The position numbers and the translations under genes were made by a program. The notes beneath the pieces were generated by a model. The model was not told the DNA's origin and did no database searches. It saw only the letters and a program-made list of their open reading frames with translations. A stretch of DNA of 64,000 nt, taken from Unio delphinus (Eukaryota; Mollusca; Bivalvia; Unionida; Unionidae). The stretch covers positions 5,221,001-5,285,000 of the forward strand of contig JAQISU010000033.1 in NCBI GenBank assembly GCA_029339505.1, in the 5' to 3' direction. Of this stretch, positions 1-11,796 are shown piece by piece; position 1 is the stretch's first letter; each line of letters starts with the position of its first letter.

Positions 1-2666
1 TTATGAGAATGATCTTTGCATCTGCTTCAAAAATTAAAAGATCTTCATATTTTGTCAGTCATACACTATAATTTCCAATGTACCTTTTTTCCTCTCCTTT
101 ACATACTTTGTAAGGTCATCTACTTTTCTATTGGTTTCAGCCAGTTTGCCTGTCACAAAATGATTAAGAATACAATGTCTCTATGCCAACCATACTTTAA
201 TGCGAGTAAATACAGTAGTGATTAAAGTTCTATTTAAGGAACAAAATATTAATTTACATTTTGATCTCTCTTGATGTTAGATTAAATATTTAAATATTCT
301 GAAAATATTATTAAAAAAACGATAAAATCCTTTCCGAAAATGAAAGGTTTAATTTATATTACACCACCTATCTAACCTATGAAAACTGGGATACAAAAAT
401 GCGTTTCAATATTAAGAAGTCTACATGCTAGTACTGATCGCCCCCTCCCCAATCCTCCTAAACTTATTTTTATTAGAACTAAAGTATGCTTCACATTTTA
501 GGAAAGCGAAAGGCGCACACTAAGTTGCATAGTAACCTGTTATACTACATGTTCCTCGTAGCTGTTATACTTCCTCGTAGCTGTTATACTACACGTTCCT
601 CGTAGCTGTTGTACTACAGGCTACTCATAGCTATTATACTAAACGCTCCTCGTAGCCTGTTAACTACACGTTAATCGAACAGTGGTATACTGAACAATAT
701 TTTTGAACCTAAAAAAACTGAAATTGATCTACTTCAATTATGAGAATGATCTTTGCATCTGCTTCAAAAATTAAAAGATCTTCATATTTTGTCAGTCATA
801 CACTATAATTTCCAACGTACCTTTTTTCCTCTCCTTTACATACTTTGTAAGGTCATCTACTTTTCTATCGGTTTCAGCCAGTTTGCCTGTCACAAAATGA
901 TTAAGAATACAATGTCTCTATGCCAACCATACTTTAATGCGAGTAAATACAGTAGTGATTAAAGTTCTATTTAAGGAACAAAATATTAATTTACATTTTG
1001 ATCTCTCTTGATGTTAGATTAAATATTTAAATATTCTGAAAATATTATTAAAAAAACGATAAAATCCTTTCCGAAAATGAAAGGTTTAATTTATATTACA
1101 CCACCTATCTAACCTATGAAAACTGGGATACAAAAATGCGTTTCAATATTAAGAAGTCTACATGCTAGTACTGATCGCCACCTCCCGAATCCTCCTAAAC
1201 TTATTTTTATTAGAACTAAAGTATGCTTCACATTTTAGGAAAGCGAAAGGCGCACACTAAGTTGCATAGTAACCTGTTATACTACATGTTCCTCGTAGCT
1301 GTTATACTTCCTCGTAGCTGTTATACTACACGCTCCTCGTAGCTGTTGTACTACAGGCTACTCATAGCTGTTATACTAAACGCTCCTCGCAGCCTGTTAA
1401 CTACACGTTAATCGAACAGTGGTATACTGAACAATATTTTTGAACATAAAAAAAACTGAAATTGATCTACTTCAATTATGAGAATGATCTTTGCATCTGC
1501 TTCAAAAATTAAAAGATCTTCATATTTTGTCAGTCATACACTATAATTTCCAGTGTACCTTTTTTCCTCTCCTTTACATACTTTGTAAGGTCATCTACTT
1601 TTCTATCGGTTTCAGCCAGTTTGCCTGTCACAAAATGATTAAGAATACAATGTCTCTATGCCAACCATACTTTAATGCGAGTAAATACAGTAGTGATTAA
1701 AGTTCTATTTAAGGAACAAAATATTAATTTACATTTTGATCTCTCTTGATGTTAGATTAAATATTTAAATATTCTGAAAATATTATTAAAAAAACGATAA
1801 AATCCTTTCCGAAAATGAAAGGTTTAATTTATATTACACCACCTATCTAACCTATGAAAACTGGGATACAAAAATGCGTTTCAATATTAAGAAGTCTACA
1901 TGCTAGTACTGATCGCCCCCTCCCCAATCCTCCTAAACTTATTTTTATTAGAACTAAAGTATGCTTCACATTTTAGGAAAGCGAAAGGCGCACACTAAGT
2001 TGCATAGTAACCTGTTATACTACATGTTCCTCGTAGCTGTTATACTTCCTCGTAGCTGTTATACTACACGTTCCTCATAGCTGTTGTACTACAGGCTACT
2101 CATAGCTGTTATACTAAACGCTCCTCGTAGCCTGTTAACTACACGTTAATCGAACAGTGGTATACTGAACAATATTTTTGAACCTAAAAAAACTGAAATT
2201 GATCTACTTCAATTATGAGAATGATCTTTGCATCTGCTTCAAAAATTAAAAGATCTTCATATTTTGTCAGTCATACACTATAATTTCCAATGTACCTTTT
2301 TTCCTCTCCTTTACATACTTTGTAAGGTCATCTACTTTTCTATTGGTTTCAGCCAGTTTGCCTGTCACAAAATGATTAAGAATACAATGTCTCTATGCCA
2401 ACCATACTTTAATGCGAGTAAATACAGTAGTGATTAAAGTTCTATTTAAGGAACAAAATATTAATTTACATTTTGATCTCTCTTGATGTTAGATTAAATA
2501 TTTAAATATTCTGAAAATATTATTAAAAAAACGATAAAATCCTTTCCGAAAATGAAAGGTTTAATTTATATTACACCACCTATCTAACCTATGAAAACTG
2601 GGATACAAAAATGCGTTTCAATATTAAGAAGTCTACATGCTAGTACTGATCACCCCCTCCCCAATC
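1..2666. repeat. 737-738 bp satellite, about 3.6 tandem copies
   Basis: The same unit starts at positions 1, 738, 1476 and 2213 (periods 737, 738, 737). The last copy stops about 453 bases in, where the sequence becomes unrelated. Copies differ at only a few positions, so the array is young or being homogenised. Each complete unit contains a nested imperfect repeat of about 25 bp (in copy 1 about 545-680) built on a TCGTAGCTGTTATACTAC-like core. Because copy 1 begins at the window edge, the array probably extends further left. The recurring 69-codon frame in each unit has no protein-like features and is ignored. Confidence 0.97.
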
Positions 2667-2671
2667 CCCCC

Positions 2672-3541
2672 TCAAACAAAACAACACAAAAGCAACATAC
2701 TTTTAACGATTTCTATCTCTTCTAAGCTCTTTTCCACCTTTTCATTGACCTCGGATACACCTCTTTTCACTTCCAAAGCTATTTCTCTTGTGCATGAATC
2801 ATATTGTTTTTGATTTTCAAAGTCTTTCATATAATCCTCTGCTAAGTCTGACGACATTTCATCTTTTAGTATGACTTCCATTTCACTCTCGAAAGTTGTT
2901 TTTAAACGAACGTCAAATCGCTTTACCACGGCCAGCATATCTGCCCAAATCTGATCAAATGCATCCTTTGACAGGGCCGTTTGTCCCACGTGAGCCAAAA
3001 AATTTCTCCTTAAACGGATTCTTACAATGTCATCTCCTTCATTTAAATGCTTTTTGTCAGGATAGGTTTCGCATCTCCACCCTTTGGAAGGTGGCTGAAG
3101 TTTCTTCTGCTCCATAGGTAAATATCCTAGAAGAATACACAGTAAAGTAATATCAAAATCTACATTTGAGAGTACTCCTCCACCAGATCTGCATATTCGT
3201 TTGTACTGGTCCTCTCTCATCCTGCCGAATGTCTCGAGCGTCTGCTTGTTTATACGCACTTTCTCTGGAAGTTCTTCGGGAAGAATTCGTTTAGTCAATG
3301 TTTCCCACAACACATCTCTGAGTAAATCCACAAAAAGTCGGATTATCTTGACAAAATTCCGACTCTCTGGTGTTGCATACTTGCTAGATGTTGTAATCTC
3401 CATCTTCAGTTCCCGAACGTCAGTTACTTCTGGACTGTAATGTGTATACAATAAAACATTTGGTTTGTCCAGGGTGAATATGTTTTGAACATACCGTATT
3501 AACATCATACATATAATAACAATAGCATGAATACTAAGCAT
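2672..3541 (-). CDS. DZIP3-like HEPN domain protein (exon or N-terminal part)
   Basis: The frame encodes about 289 residues from its first ATG (3541); it is open to 3574 without an ATG there. After a hydrophobic N-terminus (IHAIVIICMML) that could be a signal anchor or intron read-through, it has the layout of the DZIP3-type HEPN domain found at the N-terminus of many molluscan proteins: a helical segment (ESRNFVKIIRLFVDLLRDVL), then DFDITLLCILLGYL, PPSKGW, and the HEPN signature RNFLAHVG (R-x4-H), followed by FDQIWADMLAVVKRF. In active HEPN proteins the Arg and His contribute to an RNase site; activity here is inference. The C-terminus (VNEKVEKSLEEIEIVK) looks like a short coiled coil. A GTATGT sequence near 2697-2702 on the minus strand could be a splice donor, so further exons may lie left of the satellite or outside the window. 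The first exon and function are unknown. Confidence 0.72.
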   Translation of the reverse strand: MLSIHAIVIICMMLIRYVQNIFTLDKPNVLLYTHYSPEVTDVRELKMEITTSSKYATPESRNFVKIIRLFVDLLRDVLWETLTKRILPEELPEKVRINKQTLETFGRMREDQYKRICRSGGGVLSNVDFDITLLCILLGYLPMEQKKLQPPSKGWRCETYPDKKHLNEGDDIVRIRLRRNFLAHVGQTALSKDAFDQIWADMLAVVKRFDVRLKTTFESEMEVILKDEMSSDLAEDYMKDFENQKQYDSCTREIALEVKRGVSEVNEKVEKSLEEIEIVKSMLLLCCFV

Positions 3542-3735
3542 TTTAACCAACTCAAAAATGCCGTTTAAAATCAATCTCTGACGAATTTTGATAATTATAT
3601 GTAGATTTACAGTGCTTCTTTATGTTTTCATATATTTCAAGACTAATACAACAACCTATTTAGAGCTTCAAAATACAGTCATATATAATCAACAAAATAC
3701 AAAATTACGGTGAAAGTATGACAAAACTACCCAAT

Positions 3736-3737
<2 letters not shown>

Positions 3738-3789
<52 letters not shown>
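3738..3789. repeat. (GA)n microsatellite
   Basis: About 25 uninterrupted GA dinucleotides. Confidence 0.97.
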
Positions 3790-3795
<6 letters not shown>

Positions 3796-4384
3796 AACAA
3801 AATATACCTTTTGAAATCAAGTATTTGTAGTCAGGAACTCCATTTAAAATGGTTCGCAAGTGAGTCACCTGAGGGACGGAACTCCCTCCACGAGCAAATC
3901 AAATGCTGCCGAGCTTCTGCAAAGATAATGAGAGATGTTTTAATTTAATTTCGCTCATATATTTATCTCATTGACTAGATGAATGGATGGAGGAACTGAC
4001 GAACAAAGACGGAATTCGTGAACGAGACATGAAATATTTTCTATTTTTGATAACAGGGTTGCCCTTTGGTGCATGTTATTCCCATTTCCACAGTATTTCA
4101 ATTAAATACGGAATGTCTGCCTTATCTATGGATGAAGTTATGTATATTGTTTAACGAAATATGTGATCGCTTTGTATTTGCATTCGTGTGTTGGATGGCA
4201 TCAACCGTTTGTTATCAAATAGTTAGTTTTTCCACAAATAGGTATTCTTTATTTCTGATACTGCTTGGCACTATAGTTTTTAGCAATAAAAACATGTTTT
4301 CATGTATTTGTCCGACTACCTTCATTTATAAGTATGCTTAAGGATGTATGGTTATTGAAGGTGCAATAAATGTCAAAATACTTA
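3790..4384. other. No gene seen
   Basis: AT-rich sequence. Short open frames here lack recognisable motifs and are not called. Confidence 0.6.
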
Positions 4385-4655
4385 GAGTATGCATGCCAGA
4401 TATATCGTATAAAAATATATGCTGTAATATGCATGCCAGATATACATTATGAGGATATTTGCTGTAGTATGCATGCCAGATATACCTTATGGAGATGTTT
4501 GCTGCAGTATGCATGGCATACATACCTTATATAAATATATACTGTAGTATGCAATCCCATATATATCTGCTGGAGCATACTTATCAGATATACCTTATAG
4601 AGATATCTGCTGGAATATGCATTTCAGATATACCCTAAAGAGATATATGTTGGAA
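4385..4655. repeat. 40-bp minisatellite, about 7 copies
   Basis: A core GTATGCATGCCAGATATA recurs every 40 bases (4391, 4431, 4471, 4511, 4551 and then more diverged copies to about 4650), alternating with a TATAGAGATATNTGCTG-like half. Divergence rises to the right. GCATGC makes each unit locally palindromic. Confidence 0.9.
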
Positions 4656-5285
4656 GTAATAAATTGAAACAGTTCTTCTGTAATCCTTCATGAAAACGTC
4701 AACGTTTCCAAGCCCAAGACAGTAATGCGCACAGCTGCTATATGGACCACGTTGAAAATAAAATCGCTTTTGATCCATTATCATTTCTTATGAAAAGTCA
4801 CATCGTACAGGTGATTTTCAAGTTCTGATTCCTTTGAGCCCTATAACTAACCGATAGCACCGCATCCTTGAATTTAACGTTAAATCTTTCTTTCTTTTTT
4901 TTTTCATTTTTTCCTCGAAAAAATCAGAAGCAGTGTTGTTAACTATGGCTACTCTTAATTGCTTGGTAGTGCCAGTACGAAAGAGTGTTGCATTGTCAAA
5001 TGTTAAGTGGGCCCTTCTCTGAAATCGTTCCACTGAATAATAATTCTCAATTTTAATTAAATTCATGCACAATTTATAATTATTTAATTACTGATACATT
5101 AATTTCCAATACTCCTCCCAGTTTGTTAATTATTGTATTGCTGTTGTCTCTTTGCATGCATTCTCATATCTATTGTATAAACACCTAAATATAGAAATAA
5201 ATTTATAAACCACGTGTTCTAGAAGGACTTTGAGGTTAATTTCGTATATAATATATTTCCATGGGTAATCTTTTTTCTTTAAACT
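4656..5285. other. No gene seen
   Basis: AT-rich sequence without supported coding or RNA features. Confidence 0.55.
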
Positions 5286-5574
5286 GACCACCCGTTGGTC
5301 TATGAGGTTAGAACTTCCGCCTCTGATGCGGGAGGTCGAAGGTTCGAGCCCCGGCCGACACAAAACAATGACTTCAACAGCTGTCTCTCTAGGCGCTCAG
5401 CATTAAGAAATTAGTGTTAAGACTCCTCGGCCTGGTGTCAGGATATTGTGACTGGGTGCGACATGATGCTACATGTCTGCGGCATGATTCCCCAATGCTA
5501 GACATCACTATACTGCCACACTGAAGACATTATAGCGATATGACTCGTTATTTAATTACGTTAAAACTCCAAAT

Positions 5575-5575
<1 letters not shown>
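5286..5575 (+). mobile_element. tRNA-derived SINE (family A), full-length-like
   Basis: The head (5286-5360) has pol III A-box-like (TGGTCTATGAGGTTAGA) and B-box-like (GGTTCGAGCCC) parts of a tRNA. It is followed by a body with GTGTCAGGATATTGTGACTG and ATGCTAGACATCACTATA motifs that recur in the other family A copies. It ends in AT-rich sequence beside a CA microsatellite (5583-5608). The head is a retroposed tRNA relic, not a tRNA gene. Other copies: about 48590 (minus), 49852 (plus), 61383 (minus), plus fragments. Confidence 0.88.
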
Positions 5576-5606
<31 letters not shown>

Positions 5607-5608
5607 TG

Positions 5609-6112
5609 CTAGCGCATATCTTTAACATACTGCTATAAACTGAATTAATATATGAATTCTGCAAGCATTGCAAAAGGCTTTATATTTTCTAAAAGTTTTC
5701 ATAAACACGTGCATTTCCTCTGCAATAGTAACTGACCAATGAATACAAATATTTTAAACCATGGATTTCCTTCAATGTCTGCTTTTAGCGTAGTACGCAT
5801 TTTTGGAGCATGTTTAGTCGACAAACATAAGAGGTTGAACTTCGCAATGCATCAGCTACTGTTCAGGCTTCATGCATGTTCTTTTATTCGAATGATTGGG
5901 ACACGTGAAATTCGAGTTGGATACTCTAAAACATATACGTCTGATATGCAAAAGAACATTGCTAATAAATTATTAGACACCAACGACATGTGGGCACTGT
6001 CAGAGTTCTGTTTGCGCTGATAAGATCCGTCACAACTATTCTTACGTGATTCATATTCCTGCAGCCTCGTCAGCATATATCATATAATTAAATGGAAGAC
6101 TGTCTTTCCTAA
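5609..6112. other. No gene seen
   Basis: Unique AT-rich sequence. A 93-codon plus-strand frame at 5739-6020 shows no family features and is not called. Confidence 0.5.
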
Positions 6113-6495
6113 AAAAAGGAGGCTTTCTTACAACGCAGTGTTTTCTTACAAATGGAGGCCTTCTTTACAACGGAGGCTTTTCTTACAACAAAGGGTTTCC
6201 TTATAAATGGAGGTTTTCCCTATAACGAAGGCTTTTCTTACAAAATGGAGGCCTTCCTAACAGCGGAGGCTTTCCTTACAACGAATGGTTCCCTTACAAA
6301 TGGAATTCTTCCTTACAACGGAGGCTTTCCTTACAGCGAATAGTTTCCTTACAAATGGAAGCCTTCCTTACAACGAATGCTTTATTTACAACGAATGGTT
6401 TCCTTACAAATGGAGTTTTTCCTTACAACGGAGGCTTTTCTTACAATGGAGGCTTTCCTTACAACAAATGGTTCCCTTACATCGGAGGGTTTCAC
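6113..6495. repeat. 18-19 bp minisatellite, about 20 copies
   Basis: Units of the type GGAGGCTTTCCTTACAAC and GAATGGTTTCCTTACAAAT alternate across the block. Because the two unit lengths (18 and 19) mix, all three plus-strand frames stay open for stretches and give low-complexity peptides rich in Phe, Leu, Thr, Asn and Gly. No start context or flanking coding supports a protein. Confidence 0.9.
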
Positions 6496-7187
6496 TTTAA
6501 ACGCAAAATAATTGCAATTGATATTCATAATATGTTAACCGGAAACTTGACGATGATTTTTTAAAACACCTTGACCTTGCATATGTCATGAAGGGGGGAT
6601 GGGGTAGGTGAGTGATGTAGATTTGTGAGTTTGGACTCAGGATCATATATATTTCAAAACAATACACTAAACCTTCTCTTTTCCTAACATCTGTTACGTT
6701 TTCGCATCCTAGTTTTCTCTACGTTTTCAAGAGAAACTTATTTTTCAGAATTTTTTAAAATGTTTTTCTAATCCCTTATTTTGTTTGAATTAATAATTTT
6801 CTTTTCGTCTTATTTTTTTCCGACTACGTTTATAAAAATTAATTTGCTTCTTTCTCTTTTTTCTTTTCTGATTTTATCTATTGTTTTCTCGTTAATGTTT
6901 TGATCTTGATTTTTTTTCTCTCATTTGACAACTTTATACATACAAAGTTGTGTAACTATGAACCTTACAGAAAAACTTTATTCAAGATCTGCCGATGGCA
7001 TTCACCTTGTCTTAGCGACAAAGATAAAATATCAATTCTTTTTGGTTTTACAGCCAAACCATGACAGTTTGTCCGGCTAAAAGATTCGGAACATACTACC
7101 ATTCAGTTTATATTTAATCAAAATTCAACTATGGCCTCCACTACTGCTAGAATGATGACATATACGCTTATCTTTTTGTAGATGTTT

Positions 7188-7244
<57 letters not shown>

Positions 7245-9493
7245 AGTAAAAAAAACGTACGTAAAGCTCATGATGTAACTTAATCTTATGGTAACGCCCC
7301 ATACACCTGGTCAGATTGTAATGTTGTGGAAAATGTAAAATCCTGACATCTTGTGTCCGACAAAAAATGAAAACAATTTTAAAAATTTTAACTTTTTCTA
7401 GATGATGAGAAGCATTAATTACGATTCATCCAGCTTATACATACCAAACAATCTTATTCAATTAAAATCATCAGATAAACGTTTGTAAGTAATAAAGACA
7501 CGGAGATGATCAGGTGATATGTATTAATCTGCCCAAGTCCCTATTAAGCGCTAGATTAAATTTTAAGTGGATAAATCTGGTATAATACAAGCTGGATAAA
7601 CTGTCATGAACAAATTTTATTCTAGTGACACATAGGAGAGTAATCATTACCCCCACTCCAAAGCCGCAGCTTTATTAGGCCACGAGACTACTTTAATGGA
7701 GAGAAAGAAAACGAGAGAAAAAGATAGAAATATTGTTTATGTTACTAGGCACTGTATATTGATTGCATTCAGTCATTTTAAATTGGGGGTCCCTCTCGAC
7801 TTTGCAAGAAATTTGATGTGGATTTTAATACATAAAATGCATATGTGCATTAAAACCTTGTCGTATGTCTTGAACAGTTACCAATTATCTATCGCAAAAC
7901 TGTTCTTGTTAACAACAGTTAAAGTCCACTGCGTCCTTGACCGCAACACTAGATAATTCAAATACGTACATGTCATTATCTGCCTCTACATGTTAACCTC
8001 TTTTAAATTAAAAAAAAAAACAGTCCGTTTGGGTTTACGACGGGATGTCTGAGGTTTTTCTCTGATTACACCGTTTCAATTTCATCTCGACTCAGGTGCA
8101 ATATTTGTACAACACAATATGATTTTTAGAGTGTTGGTGTAAATAATTAATGTACGCTTAAAGCTTATAAAGTTGTTAAAAACTAAAATTCATTAGGAGC
8201 ATACATCTCAAATGTTGAAAGATATATCGTTATTACTTATCATGAGGAATATATTCAGAGGCATTGAGAGAAAGGGGGAATCGTTGATAAAATAATGTAT
8301 GCAGGAGGAGTGGCGGTCGGTGTTTGCGTGTACATGTACAGTTTTCCATTCCATCGATTCGAATTCGCCCCACGCATGGTCAATGTACAAGATCCCAATA
8401 CTTCAACCCGAATTTGCCACGTTTATCCGTGAATGAAAGACCTACTATACTCACGCTGCATTCGAATACCCTTATGAACGGCATTCTGTTATTATTGATC
8501 GAATGTGAACATTGTGTACATTGATTACATGCTCCACTATACGCACCTGTTTAGAAACGTGTGCAAATAAATATGTAAATATATTAAATTTTGCAAAATT
8601 TCATCATGCGGAAGGATCTGGATACGTACGTAGAACTGACTTCTATATATTTTTTTACCACGTGTGAATGAAATCTGCGCATTTGCAAATTTCTGGAAAT
8701 GCATGCCCCCTTGCAAAACCTGCACAAGTGCTTTTAGTTATTCGTGATCACATTTAGCATTGTAGCTAATGTCGGCTTTGTCGGTTATCTCTTTACATTT
8801 GGCTATTCAGACGTACGTTTATGCGGCATTCGGTCGGTTTTATAATGTGGTGTTAAGGTACATCCCTAACTAACGTTCTCATGCATATTGCAAGCCTATG
8901 GTGAGGATCTTTCAAATTATGAAAGATTGGGACCAAAAACGCAGATGGCATAGTGGGTTCTTTATCTAAAAACGAACTTATCCGATTTTTTTAATAAACT
9001 TGACAAAGTAAAAAACAAATCAAGGTTTCAAAGATCTATAAATGGTATTAACTCAGTAGCCACATTTTTGTCGTCATCTAAAAAAAATGTGTATCTTCTG
9101 TATCAGACATTGCATCATTATTTCGCGTGAGGTGACACCTCATTTGCAGCAGTCTGCATTATGTTTTTGCATATATATGAGTAAAACACATTCTTAATTT
9201 ATAAAAACACAAAATTGAAATGCCGAATCTTTTCCTTTAAATTCTTTTTCAGAAAAAAAAAGAAGAAAAAAAGGTCAAATTAATTATTTTTTTGGCGACA
9301 GAAATGGTAATAGGACTTATCACTGGATCCGCATTGTGGATCCTCTCTTGCACAATGAAAATAGTCCCTCCTTACAATTGTATCAATGAGGGCTGGCAAT
9401 GTGCGGCCGTGATGTGTGGGTTGGGTATGAAATCGTCGTATCTTGTGGCGTATTGGCGCCATTTCTCAGGTGCGGGCTGGGTATATAATTGTC
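6496..9493. other. No gene seen (intergenic)
   Basis: About 3 kb of AT-rich DNA. It contains a (GA)n tract (7190-7238) followed by a G run. I found no protein-family motif on either strand. Confidence 0.5.
7190..7238. repeat. (GA)n microsatellite
   Basis: About 24 GA units followed by seven or more G residues. Confidence 0.95.
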
Positions 9494-9680
9494 TTGTCAT
9501 GTGGGGTTTAACGCCATTTTTCAGCACATGATACCTGGCGGCCAGTATTTGTAGTCCATGAAGAACCCGGAAAAACCCCGTGAAGAGTCACCGCACCATA
9601 GAAGGCATTGGCGATTTTCCTCACCTACCCACGCTGGTCGAGAAAAGACTGGAACTCGCGCAGACAACGGTTAGATATGT
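9494..9680 (-). mobile_element. tRNA-derived SINE (family B), diverged minus-strand copy
   Basis: The plus strand reads GTTTAACGCCATTTTTCAGC, then CCTGGCGGCCAGTATT, the reverse complement of the family B body seen at 11546-11796 (TACTGGCCGCCATG... AAATGGCGTTAAAC). Its right part (CTGGAACTCGCGCAGAC) corresponds to the tRNA-like head, which is degraded. Confidence 0.75.
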
Positions 9681-9730
9681 GAATAGTCAATAAAGAGGAA
9701 TCATCGGATCATCCGGGGTCCAAGTATGGA

Positions 9731-10008
9731 CAGAGGCGTAGCTAGAGTGTTTGTAGCCCGGGAACAAGATTCATGTTTACGCCCCTCCCCCCCCCCGAAA
9801 CCAATTATCCATTATTTTCATCAAAAAAATCACCATCACCCAATGTAACGCCAACGGCTATTAAAGAGAAGACAACACTAATGCATTGTTGCATATTTGC
9901 AGCAAAAATTCCACACACAACCTATTTCAAAGCCCATTTTGGCGCCCCCAATAGTCTGGCGCCCAGGGACATCTGTCTCCTTCTGCCCCCCACTTACCTA
10001 CCCCTCTG
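9731..10008. mobile_element. 278-bp non-autonomous hAT-type element
   Basis: Left end CAGAGGCGTAGCTAGAG is mirrored by the right end CTTACCTACCCCTCTG (reverse complement CAGAGGGGTAGGTAAG). The flanks are AGTATGGA (9723-9730) and GGTATGGA (10009-10016), matching at 7 of 8 positions, as expected for the 8-bp target duplication of hAT elements. CAGAGG-type ends are also usual in that superfamily. The interior has no transposase; it holds C runs and GCGCCC-rich sequence. Confidence 0.75.
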
Positions 10009-10037
10009 GGTATGGAACCGGGAAGATATTATCAAGG

Positions 10038-10038
<1 letters not shown>

Positions 10039-10080
<42 letters not shown>

Positions 10081-10110
10081 CGTGCGCGTGTGTGTGTGTG
10101 TATGTATGTA
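10039..10110. repeat. (TG)n with CG interruptions
   Basis: Alternating purine-pyrimidine tract (TG)n interrupted by GCGTGCGTGCGCG and followed by (TATG)n. Confidence 0.95.
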
Positions 10111-10411
10111 CCTAATTAGCCAGTTAGTTGTCAGTATTTTACACCTTCGTCCCAACTTTGAGGAATGTATTATTTGCATTGCAGAACAACAAACAATACA
10201 TTTTATAGAAAGACTGGTGAAACATAGAAAGTATTCTGAGAATCTAAATTAATTTTCCTGTAAGACTGCACTGGTATGCGTCAGGCTGTATCAGAATGAA
10301 TTCGCGTGAGTGTAAAATACGCCAAGGCACATGTTTCTAAACTGCTGCTAAAGAAATAGTGAGATTTTTAAACAGAATTCTTTCTCTTCCTGACTAGTAT
10401 CATACTACTAA

Positions 10412-10412
10412 C

Positions 10413-10443
<31 letters not shown>
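10412..10443. repeat. (AGT)n microsatellite
   Basis: About ten uninterrupted trinucleotide units. Confidence 0.95.
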
Positions 10444-10637
10444 CACGCTACTTATATGCCTCCCCATGCCAAATCACCACGCCTTTTATTTATATCACAC
10501 CTCTACTACAACCTCTGGATTAGAACGCATTTGTCAAAACAGAATCCGCTACATTTATTGTGTCCTCCTACTTATACTGTTACTATAAAAATAAAACAAA
10601 ATTAAAAATGTTCACATAATTACGATTCTGTCTACTA

Positions 10638-10638
10638 G

Positions 10639-10714
<76 letters not shown>

Positions 10715-10734
10715 CATCATTATTATTATTATTG
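10638..10734. repeat. (ATC)n-(ATT)n compound microsatellite
   Basis: About nine ATC units pass into about twenty ATT units, with two ATC units inside the ATT part. Confidence 0.95.
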
Positions 10735-11545
10735 ATGAAATATAAAATGTGCGATGTATCAAACAACAACGACAGGAAAGATATATTCCGAGAGAGAGAA
10801 AAAAACTAATTTTGCATATTCTACCACAAATCTCCAGAACCATTATACAAATATATAAATAAAAACTGATGTAAATAGCCCATTCGCAAATGTTGTGCTT
10901 GCGAACAAAAAATTAGTTTCTTAAAAATACAGAAGAAATTTGACCCACAACTGTTCTTTCAGACTGAAGCTATTTGGCTGTCTATTCACGCGTGAACACT
11001 GCCTTAGTTGGTTCCTGTTCAGAGTGTAATTATGTATTGTAGTAAAAGCCCGCCATATATGGAAATGTTGCACGATTTCCAGTTTAGATTATACGAAATC
11101 AAGACAACCTACCAAAAGATAATTGTCAATCAAATGATCTTTGCAATGCGTGTAATCAAGCCTCTAATTAACCGCAACAAAGTTCTCCATAACGCAAAAT
11201 CGATATTTCAATTTAGTGTAATCAAACTACCTGGTAAGGTGCAAATATCATTTATTGCACAGCGAATCGTAATCTAAGCTCTTTCGTCGAAACCTTACGG
11301 TAACAATTACGTTTGTATTTTCAGTTGGATCTATCTAGGTAGCGTACTACAGCCTCACAAGCGTGAACAAATTATATCTTTAAATATGTACCAGAGATAG
11401 AATGCAAAATGTTTTTGCGTTAATGACTGTCGCCCTTCCAGTCAGTTTGATTATGATTATGCAGGTTCTGTTTTGTGTAATGGAGAACACGAATACGTGT
11501 AATATGGGTCTAAATTACGCGCATTTTACTGATCATATAATCGGA
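10735..11545. other. No gene seen
   Basis: AT-rich unique sequence; an 89-codon frame (11008-11277) has no recognisable features. Confidence 0.5.
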
Positions 11546-11796
11546 GGCTTCGAGTGGCAGAGTGGTCAAAAGCGCACTCCGTTACGGATCACTGCCATCT
11601 CACCTCTGTCTGCGTGGGTTCGAGTCTCAGGCTCGGCTAATGTGGGTATGTGAGACAGCTTCTCGTGGGTCGGTGGTTCTTTCCGGGGGTTTTCCCGGGT
11701 TCTTCCTCCACTAATAATACTGGCCGCCATGTATAGCCTATATTGTGCTGAAAATGGCGTTAAACCCTACTGCAACAACAACAACAACAACAACTG
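11546..11796 (+). mobile_element. tRNA-derived SINE (family B), near full length with (CAA)n tail
   Basis: The head contains GAGTGGCAGAGTGGTC (A-box-like) and GGGTTCGAGTCTC (B-box-like), separated by a long insert as in class II tRNAs (Leu or Ser type). The body has GGTTCTTTCCGGGGGTTTTC and ACTGGCCGCCATGTATAGCC, and ends AAATGGCGTTAAACCC followed by a short CAA tail (11772-11793). It is the best-preserved copy of this family in the window. Confidence 0.88.

Noticed and set aside
16..2437. Four identical 69-codon frames in the first 2.4 kb as a repeated small gene
   Set aside because: They recur only because the satellite unit repeats; no protein features, signal peptide or splice context.
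5286..5360. Functional tRNA gene (also at 11546, 49852, 50388 and 53421)
   Set aside because: A- and B-box-like parts are present but the acceptor stems do not pair well, and each is fused to the same SINE body.
9773..10252. 159-codon plus-strand frame
   Set aside because: It spans the 278-bp hAT-type element and the TG repeat; the open frame is a composition effect.
10583..10843. Ile/Met-rich frame as a membrane protein
   Set aside because: It is a translation of the ATT/ATC microsatellite.
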